Of a stretch of DNA of 58,106 nt, positions 12,379 to 21,251 are shown piece by piece. Both the position numbers and the translations under genes were made by a program. The notes under the pieces are model-generated. The model did no database searches, had not been told where the DNA came from, and was given only the letters and a program-made list of their open reading frames with translations. Within the stretch, counting starts at the first letter, position 1. Each line of letters starts with the position of its first letter. Origin of the DNA: Acinetobacter vivianii (GTDB lineage Bacteria; Pseudomonadota; Gammaproteobacteria; Pseudomonadales; Moraxellaceae); the NCBI RefSeq assembly GCF_014635885.1, contig NZ_BMDR01000013.1, forward strand, positions 1 through 58,106. The letters run 5' to 3'.

Positions 12379-12795
12379 ATGAAAAAAGATCCCGTCCTGA
12401 CCAAATCCAAATTTAGACTGTTATTAATTGCTTCACTGCTTTGTATTTTTATCAGTGCAATTTTGGATGTCTATAATGAACGATCTATAGCTGTCAGCGA
12501 ATTACTGGCAACCGAACCACAAAACTGGGAAATCCTTCTGACAGGACTGGCATCAATCATTGCTGTGATCATGTTAGCTGGTTTATTTTTCTTTAAAGCT
12601 TGGGCAAGAACGTTATATCTCTATAGCTATTTCCCGCTTTTACTGCTTTATCTATTACCCAGTTTTTCCTGGACATTCATATCTGGTCTAGGCGCTATTT
12701 TTTATGAAATGGGAAATATTTTCGCGACACTAATCTGGGGGATATTACTACTCCCTAGCCTATATCAACCTTTATTCTCAACGAATAGCGAATGA
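12379..12795 (+). CDS. Four-helix membrane protein of unknown function
   Basis: 138 residues with about four hydrophobic helices (near 12-32, 52-74, 80-95, 105-130) and short loops. I recognise no family. Its stop codon overlaps the start of the first metalloprotease gene (ATGA), so the two are probably translationally coupled and may work together at the inner membrane. The ribosome site is weak. It has no paralog before the other two metalloproteases. Confidence 0.75.
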   Translation: MKKDPVLTKSKFRLLLIASLLCIFISAILDVYNERSIAVSELLATEPQNWEILLTGLASIIAVIMLAGLFFFKAWARTLYLYSYFPLLLLYLLPSFSWTFISGLGAIFYEMGNIFATLIWGILLLPSLYQPLFSTNSE

Positions 12796-13700
12796 AGAAT
12801 CTCCTTCTTCTGGCATTGGTAATGTTTCTGTTCTGGTCAGGTTATCAGACCTATCAACACCCACAACTTAAATTTAACTCACTGACCGATCGAATCAGCA
12901 AGCCCTTTGATACACGGCTTCGCTACCGCATTGCAGAGGTTGATCCACGTTTTAAGCTCAGCCTAGAGCAAGTGAAAGCGATTAGTGAGCAAGCTGTGCA
13001 AATCTGGAAAGATGGCACAGGACAGGATTACTTTGTTTATGATCCAAACGCCCAACTGGCGATTCATCTTATCTATGATGAGCGTCAAATCGAAAGTGAA
13101 CAACGTCGGGAACATTTGAGCCAACTTGAATCAAACCAGCAACGCTGGCAAGAGAAAAAGAAATCCTTAGATCAGATTGAACAGGAGATTCTTCAGAACC
13201 GGCAATTTCTAGGTTTAAAACAGCAACAATTGAATCAGCAAATCCAAGCTTACAACCAAGAACAGCAACGGGCGCGACAAAACCCAGCGGCATTCGCCAA
13301 TCCTGATTATTTTCAGCGGCGACAACAAGCTTTGCAGCAAAATGCACAGTCTCTTAAGCAGGAAATTAACCAGTACAACCAAAAGATTCAGCAGCTGAAT
13401 CAACAAGTGGATGAGCTTAATTCACTAGACCAGCAACTTAATGCTTCTGTCGACCAATATAAGCAACGGTTTAAGCCACATTTATTTCATAAAGGTCTAT
13501 TTAATGGCAAACAGATTCTAATCTATGAATTTGAATCCGAAGATGATCTGCGTTTAACACTGGCGCATGAATTCGGTCACGCCTTAGGATTACAACATGC
13601 CGATGATCCACAGGCGCTTATGCATCCCATTATGAAAGATCAAGATAGAGCGCATTTCCGTTTAACCGAGGCAGATCGAAATCTGTTAAACACCCGATAA
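12792..13700 (+). CDS. Membrane-anchored matrixin-like zinc metalloprotease (paralog 1)
   Basis: 302 residues. The zinc site is HEFGHALGLQH with His259, Glu260, His263, His269, followed by a Met-turn at Met277 (ALMHP), as in matrixins. The N-terminal half (LRYRIAEVDPRF and following, to about residue 98) looks like the first strands and helix of a metzincin catalytic domain. A Gln-rich coiled coil of some 110 residues (about 100-225) interrupts the domain before the zinc helix. There is no cysteine at all, so no cysteine-switch propeptide. The N-terminus is a hydrophobic anchor without a clear cleavage site. Substrate unknown. Confidence 0.8.
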   Translation: MKNLLLLALVMFLFWSGYQTYQHPQLKFNSLTDRISKPFDTRLRYRIAEVDPRFKLSLEQVKAISEQAVQIWKDGTGQDYFVYDPNAQLAIHLIYDERQIESEQRREHLSQLESNQQRWQEKKKSLDQIEQEILQNRQFLGLKQQQLNQQIQAYNQEQQRARQNPAAFANPDYFQRRQQALQQNAQSLKQEINQYNQKIQQLNQQVDELNSLDQQLNASVDQYKQRFKPHLFHKGLFNGKQILIYEFESEDDLRLTLAHEFGHALGLQHADDPQALMHPIMKDQDRAHFRLTEADRNLLNTR

Positions 13701-14095
13701 ACAGAGAAAAAATAATATGCATATAGAATGAGTAACAATTCACATTTTGCTCAAAAATCCCCCAGACATTAAGTGTCACAAAGCAGCAATTTTTTATAAA
13801 AAATTCAAAAAAATTACCACTTTATCGATATTTTACAAAAGTTAACAATAGGGACTTTTATTGCTGCTTAATGAGAAGTTTTTTAGCTCAATAAATTTAA
13901 TCGCTTGATTCACTTATTATTATGAATAAAAAAACACGCAAAAGACTACATTTATGATTCTGCAAATTATTCGATTCATTTTTTTATTTATTAGAAAAAA
14001 ATCACAGTTTTTAGTTTTATTTATTAAATAGATAGCGTTTTGACCTGAATCAAATACTGCTCAAAAATAAGCCTTATTTAGGGGGAGTTTGGCTG
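13701..14095. other. AT-rich gene-free stretch before metalloprotease paralog 2
   Basis: About 395 bases without a supported gene and very AT-rich. A weak promoter may lie near 14040-14068 (TTGACC, 17 bp, AAAAAT). A small perfect dyad AAATAAG/CTTATTT (14065-14079) sits just before the ribosome site AGGGGGA of the next gene. Confidence 0.5.
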
Positions 14096-15007
14096 ATGCA
14101 TTATCTTGGTTTTGCAATGATTGCTGCATGCTTATGTATGGCATCCCCTCACCTCACCCATGCCCAGAACAATATCAATCTGATTGATCCGCATCAGCAT
14201 CAAACATTCAAAAAAACGCTGCATTATCGTATTGCCGATATCGATCCGCGCTTTCATTTAAGTCAGCAACAAGTGCTCGAACTGACCCAGCAAGCAGCCA
14301 AAATCTGGGAACATGAAACGGGCCAGCAAAATTTTATTTACGATCCAGAGGCCGAATTTAGTATCAATCTGGTTTTTGATGAACGCCAACAACGAAGCAC
14401 AGACCGTGTGCAAAGCCTGCAACAACTGCAACAAGACCAGCAACAATGGAAAGATCAGAATCAACAATTACAGCACATGAAGGCCGAAATCCAGCAAACC
14501 TCGGCTCTGATTGCCCATAAACAAGCCCAACTCAATTCGCAATTTCAGCAATATAATCAGGATGTGCAGCGTTTTAATCAGCAACGTTCTTCTTCAAAAG
14601 CTTTAGCTGATCAATTCACACAACGACAAGCCGCCTTACAGCAACAATCTTTAGCTCTGCAACAGGAGATTCAACAGCATAATCAACGGACTCGACAGCT
14701 CAATCAGGATATCCAGTCACTTAATCAGAACAATCAACAACTGGTTGCATCGGCGAATCAGTTTAATCAGATCTTCCAGCCACGCCTATTCCACAAAGGG
14801 CATTTTAATGGCAAGCACATCATGATTTATGAGTTTTCCTCTACCAATGACCTGCGCTTAACACTGGCGCATGAGTTTGGACATGCTTTAGGCTTAGCGC
14901 ATACCGATGATCCAAGCTCTTTGATGTACCCGATTATTCAACAACAGAACCTGCAAAAGTTTGCATTAACCGATTCAGACAAGGATCTAGTTAAAGCGAT
15001 GTATTAA
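14096..15007 (+). CDS. Secreted matrixin-like zinc metalloprotease (paralog 2)
   Basis: 303 residues, clearly paralogous to its upstream neighbour: shared Y/HYRIADIDPRF segment, a Gln/Asn-rich coiled coil in the middle, and zinc motif HEFGHALGLAH (His259, Glu260, His263, His269) with Met-turn SLMYP. In contrast to paralog 1 it has a cleavable signal peptide (ending THAQ/NN), so it is exported. The mature protein has no Cys. The start at 14096 is supported by AGGGGGA upstream. It lies in its own transcription unit, separated by long AT-rich gaps on both sides. Confidence 0.82.
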   Translation: MHYLGFAMIAACLCMASPHLTHAQNNINLIDPHQHQTFKKTLHYRIADIDPRFHLSQQQVLELTQQAAKIWEHETGQQNFIYDPEAEFSINLVFDERQQRSTDRVQSLQQLQQDQQQWKDQNQQLQHMKAEIQQTSALIAHKQAQLNSQFQQYNQDVQRFNQQRSSSKALADQFTQRQAALQQQSLALQQEIQQHNQRTRQLNQDIQSLNQNNQQLVASANQFNQIFQPRLFHKGHFNGKHIMIYEFSSTNDLRLTLAHEFGHALGLAHTDDPSSLMYPIIQQQNLQKFALTDSDKDLVKAMY

Positions 15008-15388
15008 GTTTGAACCCGATATGATTGATCCTTCAGATCGAGTAGAATTAAAGTCTATTTTTCAAACAGTTAAATTCTGATTTTTATGTGAATAATATAA
15101 TAATTTTTGGTGCATTATTTTATGTTCAGATGCTTTTGGATACGTAGCTGAATTTAAATAAACGAGATAAGAATAAAAAATAAGCAGTTGTTCTGATTTT
15201 ATTTTTAATTGTTTTTAGCTGCAAACTCACTATATTTACCCCCATTTTTCTTGCTTTTTTCTACATTTGTATTTTTATTCATTTTCTAGAAATATTTCTT
15301 TAAACCATCAAACATCACTCAGCTCATCAATTTGACTACATGTTTAAATTGATTAAAATGCGACCTTTTTCAAGCTTTATCTCCCTTT
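15008..15388. other. AT-rich gap before metalloprotease paralog 3
   Basis: About 380 bases with no gene seen. It contains the promoter listed at 15332-15359 close to the next start. No strong terminator was recognised after paralog 2. Confidence 0.5.
15332..15359 (+). promoter_or_regulatory. sigma70-type promoter of metalloprotease paralog 3
   Basis: TTGACT (15332-15337), 16 bp, TAAAAT (15354-15359). It lies about 30 bp before the ATG at 15389, leaving a leader of roughly 20 nt with only a weak ribosome site. Confidence 0.6.
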
Positions 15389-16300
15389 ATGCGTTCGTTT
15401 TCTCTCCTGTTGGCTGCATGCTTTTTCATGCTGGCCCCAGCGTCAGCTTTTGCTCAAATTTCCTCAAATGCTTCCCAGACACAAATCCGCTATAGCACCG
15501 AACACCCTTTGCGTTACCGAATTGCCGATCTTGATCCACGTCTCAATATCACACAACAGCAAATGATTGAGTTAAGTCAACAAGCTGCTGCAATCTGGGC
15601 AAAAGATACGGGACAAAATTATTTTGTCTATGATCCTGAAGCAAGCTTTGTCATTCATTTGGTTTTTGATCAACGCCAAGTGCGCAGCATGAAGCGCTCA
15701 GAAAATCTGAACCAGCTCGAGCAGGAACAACAGCATTGGTTAGACCAAAATCAGCAATTACAGCATTTAAAACAAAGCGTTGCCCGCTCAGAGACTCAAC
15801 TTGAATTACAAAAGATTGATTACCAAAATAATCAGCAAAAATATCAGCAGGCCGTGCAAAATCTAAAAGTCTCAACCAAAAATCAAAAGCAAATCGCACG
15901 ACTCGAGCAGCAACAACACACACTGCAACAGCAATCTGTAGATTTAGAGGCAAAAATTGCTGAACACAATCAACTGGTTCAACAATTCAACCGACAAACA
16001 GAGCAGTCTAAACAGTTGCATCAACAATTGACTGAATCTGTAGCTGCATTTAACCAGACCTTTAAGCCTCAAATCCTTCATAAAGGTCAATTTCACGGCC
16101 AACAGATTTTTATTTATGAATTTTCATCAATGGATGATTTACGTTTAACGCTGGCGCATGAATTTGGACATGCCTTAGGCCTAAAGCATACTCAAGATCC
16201 AAAATCCTTGATGTATCCGCGCATCAAAGAGCAGAATGCAAAAGATTTTCAGCTGACGGATACAGATCTGGAATTATTAGGTTTTTCTCGGGAGCTTTAA
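15389..16300 (+). CDS. Secreted matrixin-like zinc metalloprotease (paralog 3)
   Basis: 303 residues, third member of the tandem family. The signal peptide ends ASAFAQ/ISS. The LRYRIADLDPRL segment, central Gln-rich coiled coil (about 105-220) and zinc site HEFGHALGLKH (His257, Glu258, His261, His267) with Met-turn SLMYP are all present, so the active site looks intact. There is no Cys in the mature part. It differs from the others mainly within the coiled coil, which is richer in Lys/Thr here. Target unknown. Confidence 0.82.
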   Translation: MRSFSLLLAACFFMLAPASAFAQISSNASQTQIRYSTEHPLRYRIADLDPRLNITQQQMIELSQQAAAIWAKDTGQNYFVYDPEASFVIHLVFDQRQVRSMKRSENLNQLEQEQQHWLDQNQQLQHLKQSVARSETQLELQKIDYQNNQQKYQQAVQNLKVSTKNQKQIARLEQQQHTLQQQSVDLEAKIAEHNQLVQQFNRQTEQSKQLHQQLTESVAAFNQTFKPQILHKGQFHGQQIFIYEFSSMDDLRLTLAHEFGHALGLKHTQDPKSLMYPRIKEQNAKDFQLTDTDLELLGFSREL

Positions 16301-16423
16301 TCCTTATAAAATATAGGTGTTTTATCGATTATCACTTTCTTAGTAACAAGAATGGGTCGATTCTTTGGATTTATTCATGTTATTGTGGATGAAAACATCA
16401 TATTTATCTTAATGGAGATCGGC

Positions 16424-16795
16424 ATGAGTTATTATCATATCTTAATTGAAGTGAACGACCACATCAGTACGATTGAGCAGACTCGTGATATCGAATTCTT
16501 GAATATTGAAGATATTAGCCCCTTTCTCCATTCTATTTTAATTCCTTATTTCAACGAGCAAGAAGTTGAATTGGAAGATGAAAATGTCGCGTATGATGAG
16601 ATTTTACATCTGGAAGTCAAACAGACCTTGTTACCCATCGAACATCTGATTGAAGAAGAACAAAAGCAACTTCCAAGTGACACCGATGTCACCATTACCG
16701 CTTATGAGATTTTTAATGACCGTGATTTAAGTCAGGATGTGACTGCGGTCATTTTTGATATTTTAGAAGCTGTTAAATTAGATCCAGCACCTTAA
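16424..16795 (+). CDS. Small acidic protein of unknown function
   Basis: 123 residues, strongly acidic (many Glu/Asp), without signal peptide or membrane helix, hence probably cytoplasmic. I recognise no family. The ATG at 16424 is chosen because GGAGAT lies 4-9 bases upstream and MSYYHILIEV reads like a natural beta-strand start; the ORF could be opened to 16352 but that part looks non-coding. It ends 4 bases before a strong terminator. Confidence 0.75.
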   Translation: MSYYHILIEVNDHISTIEQTRDIEFLNIEDISPFLHSILIPYFNEQEVELEDENVAYDEILHLEVKQTLLPIEHLIEEEQKQLPSDTDVTITAYEIFNDRDLSQDVTAVIFDILEAVKLDPAP

Positions 16796-16798
16796 AAT

Positions 16799-16830
16799 AA
16801 AAAAGGTCTGCACGAGGCAGACCTTTTTTA
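16799..16830. terminator. Bidirectional terminator between convergent genes
   Basis: Stem AAAGGTCTGC/GCAGACCTTT with A run before and T run after. It serves the small acidic protein gene (rightward) and the transglycosylase gene (leftward). Confidence 0.92.
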
Positions 16831-16839
16831 ATGAATCAT

Positions 16840-18135
16840 TTATTGCATCATTTGTTTGGCTTGTTCCTGACGGAAAGCTCGTAAAATCTGCTGCCCCGCA
16901 CGTCCTGTTGGATTTAAGCCTAAACGAGTTTGCTCCTGACGAATGGCCTGACGACTTTTATCCCCAATCAATCCGTCAACTGCACCAATATCATAGCCAC
17001 GTTGCACTAAAAACTGTTGAATTTCACGACGTTCCGCACGTGATGTACCAGGATCATCCGTTGGCCATGAAGTTAAAAATGGTGTACCACCACGTAAACG
17101 ATCTGATAAATGTGCAATCGCTAAACCATAGCTTTCAGCCGCGTTATAGCTATAAATTGCATCAAAGTTTTTAAAGACCAAGAACACTGGACCATTTGCA
17201 CCCGCTGGCGAAATCAGTCCTGCTGGCGTACTGCCAGATAAATTACCTTGAATCAATGCTGTACCATCAACTCGGGTGACCCCTTGTGCAATCCAGCTAT
17301 TTAATGGCTTTTTATTACGGCGGCTTTCACCAGAAATCGACATACCTTGCGGAATTTTTACCTCAAAACCCCACGGCATGCCTGTTTGCCACCCTGCCCG
17401 TTTTAAGAAATTTGCTGTTGAAGCCAAGGCATCTGTGGTACTAGAAACCAGATCACGACGGCCATCACCATCAAAATCGACCGCTAAACGTTCATAAGTC
17501 GACGGCATAAACTGGGTATGACCAAAAGCACCTGCCCATGAGCCATAAAGTTGATCCTGAGTTAAGTCACCACGCTGTAAAATACGCATGGTGGCAAAAA
17601 ACTCACCACGGAAATAACTTTGACGGCGACCTTCACAACTTAAAGTCCCTAGAGCTTGTAATAAAGGATATTTACCCGAAATATCGCCATAATTGCTTTC
17701 GACGCCCCACACTGCCACAACCGTTTCAGCAGGTACACCATACGCCTGCTCAACACGGTTCAATACAGCACGATGTTGGTTTAATTTTTGTTGTCCTGCC
17801 TGAACGCGCTCGTTATCCACAAGGCCAGACAAATAATCCCAGATCGGTGTCGAAAATTCAGGCTGATAATTTAATTTATCAATCACAGAATAATCAGGCG
17901 TTAAATTTTGCGTATAACGATCATAAGTCGCGCCAGAAACGCCCGATGAAATTGCTTGCGAACGCAAATTGGCAATACAGCCCTGAAAATTAGAATTTGG
18001 CGTATAATTACTGGCAACAGGTGCTGTAGTGGCTGGTGTAGAAACGGTTGCACCATTAATGACCAGCTCGGCATGCGCCTGATTGAAAATAGTAAATAAG
18101 GCAGTGCCTAGAAAAAAAGAAAAATGACGTTTCAT
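16840..18135 (-). CDS. Lytic murein transglycosylase, MltB family, with peptidoglycan-binding domain
   Basis: 431 residues. Signal peptide MKRHFSFFLGTALFTIFNQA (cleavage near AHA/EL). The SLT_2-type catalytic domain contains the catalytic Glu in VWGVESNYGDISG and the GHTQFMPSTY block. The C-terminal 60 residues form a PG_binding_1 domain (IQQFLVQRGYDIGAVDGLIG). It should cleave murein glycan strands in the periplasm to 1,6-anhydro products. The first residue is not followed by a lipobox Cys, so it is a soluble form. I take the ATG at 18135; the longer frame from 18174 begins inside the AT-rich repeat region. Confidence 0.9.
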   Translation of the reverse strand: MKRHFSFFLGTALFTIFNQAHAELVINGATVSTPATTAPVASNYTPNSNFQGCIANLRSQAISSGVSGATYDRYTQNLTPDYSVIDKLNYQPEFSTPIWDYLSGLVDNERVQAGQQKLNQHRAVLNRVEQAYGVPAETVVAVWGVESNYGDISGKYPLLQALGTLSCEGRRQSYFRGEFFATMRILQRGDLTQDQLYGSWAGAFGHTQFMPSTYERLAVDFDGDGRRDLVSSTTDALASTANFLKRAGWQTGMPWGFEVKIPQGMSISGESRRNKKPLNSWIAQGVTRVDGTALIQGNLSGSTPAGLISPAGANGPVFLVFKNFDAIYSYNAAESYGLAIAHLSDRLRGGTPFLTSWPTDDPGTSRAERREIQQFLVQRGYDIGAVDGLIGDKSRQAIRQEQTRLGLNPTGRAGQQILRAFRQEQAKQMMQ

Positions 18136-18733
18136 GACTGAACCAAAACTTTTGAATTTAAATTTCCTCTCCACCTTAACACGCTATATGAAGATGTATA
18201 GTTTGGAAACGTAACTTTGAATTCATTTCTCGGTTTTTAAATTTAAAACACTACTTTTAAATTCATAATTCAGGCTTTATTTTAAATTTAAAAGTTATCA
18301 ACAAGCCCAATTTAAATTCAAAAACACAATAATGGATAACTCGATCATTTAAATTTAAAAAACTTATCCACTTTTAAATTCATTTCTTCGAGTTAAACGG
18401 TGAGTGATACAAATAAAACACCAAGAGAACGATAAACTTTTATTTTTTATATCATTATTTTAGGAAAAATAGATATCCACAGCCCATGATTTAAATTTAA
18501 AAAGCTAGTATTGCCTTAATTTTTAAATTTAAAAAAAGATCTCAATTTTGAATTTAAACCGTAAAACAACTTATCCACTTTTATTTAAATTCAAATAAAC
18601 GACGCAATTTTAAATTCAAAATACCGAAAACAATTTATCCACAGCACCCTCATGTTTATTTTTTAAATTTAAAAATGGCATAGAATGAAAAAAGCGATCC
18701 GAAGATCGCTTTTTTTAGCTATTGTGGATAAGT
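18136..18733. repeat. DnaA-box cluster with about 14 AT-rich TTTAAATTTAAA-type repeats
   Basis: A gene-free 600 bp. DnaA boxes: perfect TTATCCACA at 18635-18643 (+) and TGTGGATAA at 18723-18731 (-); TTATCCACT at 18364 and 18571; ATATCCACA at 18473; TTATCAACA at 18295. Between them about 14 copies of TTTAAATTTAAA or TTTAAATTCA occur (18154, 18235, 18255, 18280, 18309, 18348, 18373, 18490, 18520, 18550, 18583, 18608, 18660 among others). The same repeat and boxes recur in the rpmH-dnaA gap. This is either a second origin-like element or a DnaA-titrating site. Confidence 0.75.
18688..18716. terminator. Terminator downstream of purK
   Basis: Stem AAAAAAGCGATC/GATCGCTTTTTT with a CGAA tetraloop, just after the end of leftward purK. 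It is flanked by A and T runs, so it can act in both directions. Confidence 0.9.
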
Positions 18734-19855
18734 TCAGAGCTTCATATCTGCGCTTAATGCCAGTGGTACAGGTAAAATTTGAGCCAATTGACGGCATAAA
18801 CCGGTTAAATCATCCGAATTATTCGGCATCAAGGTAATATGTCCCAGCTTACGACCTGTACGCTCAGACTTATTATAGAGATGTAAATGCGCACCGTTCA
18901 GCGCCAAAACATCTTCAGATTTTGGATGTTGGCCAATAATATTGATCATCACCGTTGGACGAATAACGTCTGTTGAGCCCAAAGGTAAACCAGCAACAGC
19001 ACGGATATGATTCTCAAATTGCGAGCAAATCGCACCTTCAATCGACCAGTGACCTGAATTATGCACACGACATGCCATTTCATTGGCATAGAGGCCTTGT
19101 TCAGTCACAAACAGTTCAAGCGTGAGCACACCCACATAATTTAAGTGGTTCAACAAACGAGTAATATAGTCTTGTGCAACAGGCTGTAAATCAACACTAT
19201 TCGGTGCCGGCACAATTGAATGTGACAAGATGCCGTTATGATGATGATTTTCTGCCAGTGCCCAAGTTTTCACATCACCGTTTTGTCCACGTACCGCAAT
19301 AATTGAGACTTCACGGCTAAATTTAACAAAGCTTTCAGCGATCAGGCTTTTTGCAGGGCCAAGTTCAGCCCAAGCCGTGTCAATTTGATCTTCAGTGCGT
19401 AATACGAACTGACCTTTGCCATCATATCCACCTGTCACGGTTTTTAAGACAATCGGTAAACCAAGGTCAGCAACCGCCTGTTTTAAGCTCTCTAAACTAT
19501 CCACAGCACGATACGGCGCAACAGGAATGTTTAACTCATCAAACAAACTTTTCTCAGCCAAGCGGTTTTGTGCAGTTGCTAATGCAAGGCGAGGAGGGTG
19601 CAGGGTTTTGCTTTGAGTTAAAACATCCACATCCGCAACAGGCGTATTTTCGAATTCAAGACTAAATACATCTGCGCTGGCAATGAAATCCTGTAACCCC
19701 TGTGCAGACTGACTCGAGAAAACAGGGCCCAGAATCGCAGCAGGGCAATCCGTTTCCGCTTCAAAGAAGGTGCATTGAATATTAAGTGGCAATGCCGCTT
19801 GCGCCATCATACGGCCAAGCTGTCCACCACCAAAAATGCCAATGGTTTTATTCAT
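18734..19855 (-). CDS. purK: N5-carboxyaminoimidazole ribonucleotide synthase
   Basis: 373 residues, ATP-grasp fold. N-terminal IGIFGGGQLGRMMAQAALPL is the PurK dinucleotide-like start. The central ATP-grasp region includes VLKTVTGGYDGKGQ and FSREVSIIAVRG. The block LELFVTEQGLYANEMACRVH NSGH supplies metal and product ligands. It makes N5-CAIR from AIR, bicarbonate and ATP in purine synthesis. It lies just downstream of purE, transcribed in the same direction, with a repeat-rich 170-bp gap between them. Confidence 0.95.
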   Translation of the reverse strand: MNKTIGIFGGGQLGRMMAQAALPLNIQCTFFEAETDCPAAILGPVFSSQSAQGLQDFIASADVFSLEFENTPVADVDVLTQSKTLHPPRLALATAQNRLAEKSLFDELNIPVAPYRAVDSLESLKQAVADLGLPIVLKTVTGGYDGKGQFVLRTEDQIDTAWAELGPAKSLIAESFVKFSREVSIIAVRGQNGDVKTWALAENHHHNGILSHSIVPAPNSVDLQPVAQDYITRLLNHLNYVGVLTLELFVTEQGLYANEMACRVHNSGHWSIEGAICSQFENHIRAVAGLPLGSTDVIRPTVMINIIGQHPKSEDVLALNGAHLHLYNKSERTGRKLGHITLMPNNSDDLTGLCRQLAQILPVPLALSADMKL

Positions 19856-20027
19856 ATCTATAACTCTTTTGCTCGGGCAAAGCCTTAAAACAACATTCTT
19901 ACTCGTCTTCTTACGGAGCTTATGCTCCTCAGGGCAAAGCCTTAAAGCAATGCTTTAAGTTTGCTTATCCTCTTACTCGGACAAAGTCCTTGTCTTGCAT
20001 TCGGGCAAAGCGTTGCTTTGCTTATCC
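19856..20027. repeat. Short degenerate repeats in the purE-purK gap
   Basis: The 172-bp spacer holds two near copies of GGGCAAAGCCTTAAA (near 19876 and 19933), a variant GGGCAAAGCGTTGC (near 20003), and repeated GCTTATCCTC and CTTACTCG pieces. Some arms can pair (AAAGC with GCTTT). A similar cluster (CTCGGATAAAG...CTTTATC...CTCGAG) lies at 31647-31690. They look like a short interspersed repeat, not like coding sequence. Confidence 0.55.
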
Positions 20028-20540
20028 TCATTCATGACCAGGAATGTTATTGCTCGATACTTTTTCTGTTTGTGCAGTACGGAAGTCAGCCACATTTTTA
20101 GCGATGTCTGGACGAGTCAAACCTAAAATCTGTGCTGCCATAATCGCTGCATTGGTTGCGCCAGCCTGACCAATCGCCAAAGTACCGACCGCAATACCTG
20201 CTGGCATTTGTACGATTGAAAGCAATGAATCTACACCATTTAAAATCGATGATTTAACCGGTACACCCAATACTGGTAAATCAGTTTTAGCCGCACACAT
20301 CCCCGGTAAATGCGCAGCACCACCAGCACCCGCAATAATCACCTGAATACCACGATCACGTGCCGTTTCAGCATATTCAAACAGACGATCTGGGGTACGA
20401 TGCGCAGAAACCACTTCAGCTTCAAAAGGAACACCCAATTGTTTGAGCATGTTAGCGGTATGTTCAAGGGTTGCCCAATCTGATTGAGAACCCATGATAA
20501 TTCCGACTAAAGGTTGGCTATCTGTTGCGACCGCATTCAT
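20028..20540 (-). CDS. purE: N5-carboxyaminoimidazole ribonucleotide mutase
   Basis: 170 residues. The class I PurE signature GIIMGSQSDWATLEHTANML is followed by VVSAHRTPDRL and IAGAGGAAHLPGM, which form the CAIR-binding site. It converts N5-CAIR from PurK to CAIR. The ATG at 20540 has GGAAAA just upstream; an in-frame TTG four codons earlier is less likely. It is first of the purE-purK pair, read leftward. Confidence 0.95.
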   Translation of the reverse strand: MNAVATDSQPLVGIIMGSQSDWATLEHTANMLKQLGVPFEAEVVSAHRTPDRLFEYAETARDRGIQVIIAGAGGAAHLPGMCAAKTDLPVLGVPVKSSILNGVDSLLSIVQMPAGIAVGTLAIGQAGATNAAIMAAQILGLTRPDIAKNVADFRTAQTEKVSSNNIPGHE

Positions 20541-20675
20541 TGGCTTTTCCAAAACATGATAAAAATAGAGAAGTATCTCGACTTACGCCAAGCACGAAGG
20601 AATAAATTGGCAAATATTATAGCGGTTTTTTCAAGCATCCCCAACAAAAGAACGCGTGAACTAATTCACGAAAAA

Positions 20676-21029
20676 TTAGCTTTGATTTCGAAATACAAAA
20701 TAGACACAGCCCATTAAACAGAGCATTGCCCAGATGTAGTCCAGCTTAAAAGGCTGTTTAAACACAAAAATCATAAAGGGCACAAACACCATTAATGTCA
20801 CAACTTCCTGAGTAATTTTCATTTCACCCAGACTCCAGCCATGCTGGTTGAGCAACTTGGTAGCAGGAATCATAAAACTATATTCCAGCAGGGCAATACA
20901 CCAGCTAAACAGGATCGCTTGCCAGATCGGTGCATCATGCAGGATTTTCAGATGCCCATACCATGCCAGTGTCATAAAACAGTTGGAAATAATCAACAAA
21001 CATAACGCTAAAAGAGTAGGGCTCAACAT
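20676..21029 (-). CDS. DUF486 / DMT-like four-helix membrane protein
   Basis: 117 residues and about four membrane helices. The pattern NCFMTLAWYGHLK, AWCIALLEYSFMIPATKL-like second segment and FKLDYIWAMLCLMGCVYFVF is typical of DUF486, small members of the drug/metabolite-transporter type. It probably dimerises. Substrate unknown. It is monocistronic, divergent from mpl. Confidence 0.85.
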   Translation of the reverse strand: MLSPTLLALCLLIISNCFMTLAWYGHLKILHDAPIWQAILFSWCIALLEYSFMIPATKLLNQHGWSLGEMKITQEVVTLMVFVPFMIFVFKQPFKLDYIWAMLCLMGCVYFVFRNQS

Positions 21030-21251
21030 AATGTGCTTGTATCCAGATCAAGGGTGAATAGCAGAGAAGATATGCTTGCAAAAACCCTGAAATTTTAGCA
21101 TTCATCTGTGCAATTAGAACTAAACAACAACAACGAATTTTGACTATCTTTTCCATGCAAGCCTTGATATCGTTGCGTTTGATTTTTATTGATAACGACA
21201 ATCATACATACGATATCAGTGCTGTATGAAAAGCAGTGGAGAAGGCGCGTT

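Noticed and set aside
18154..18670. CRISPR array from the regularly recurring TTTAAATTTAAA repeat
   Set aside because: Repeat units are only 10-14 bp, spacing varies and no cas gene is present; DnaA boxes give a better explanation.
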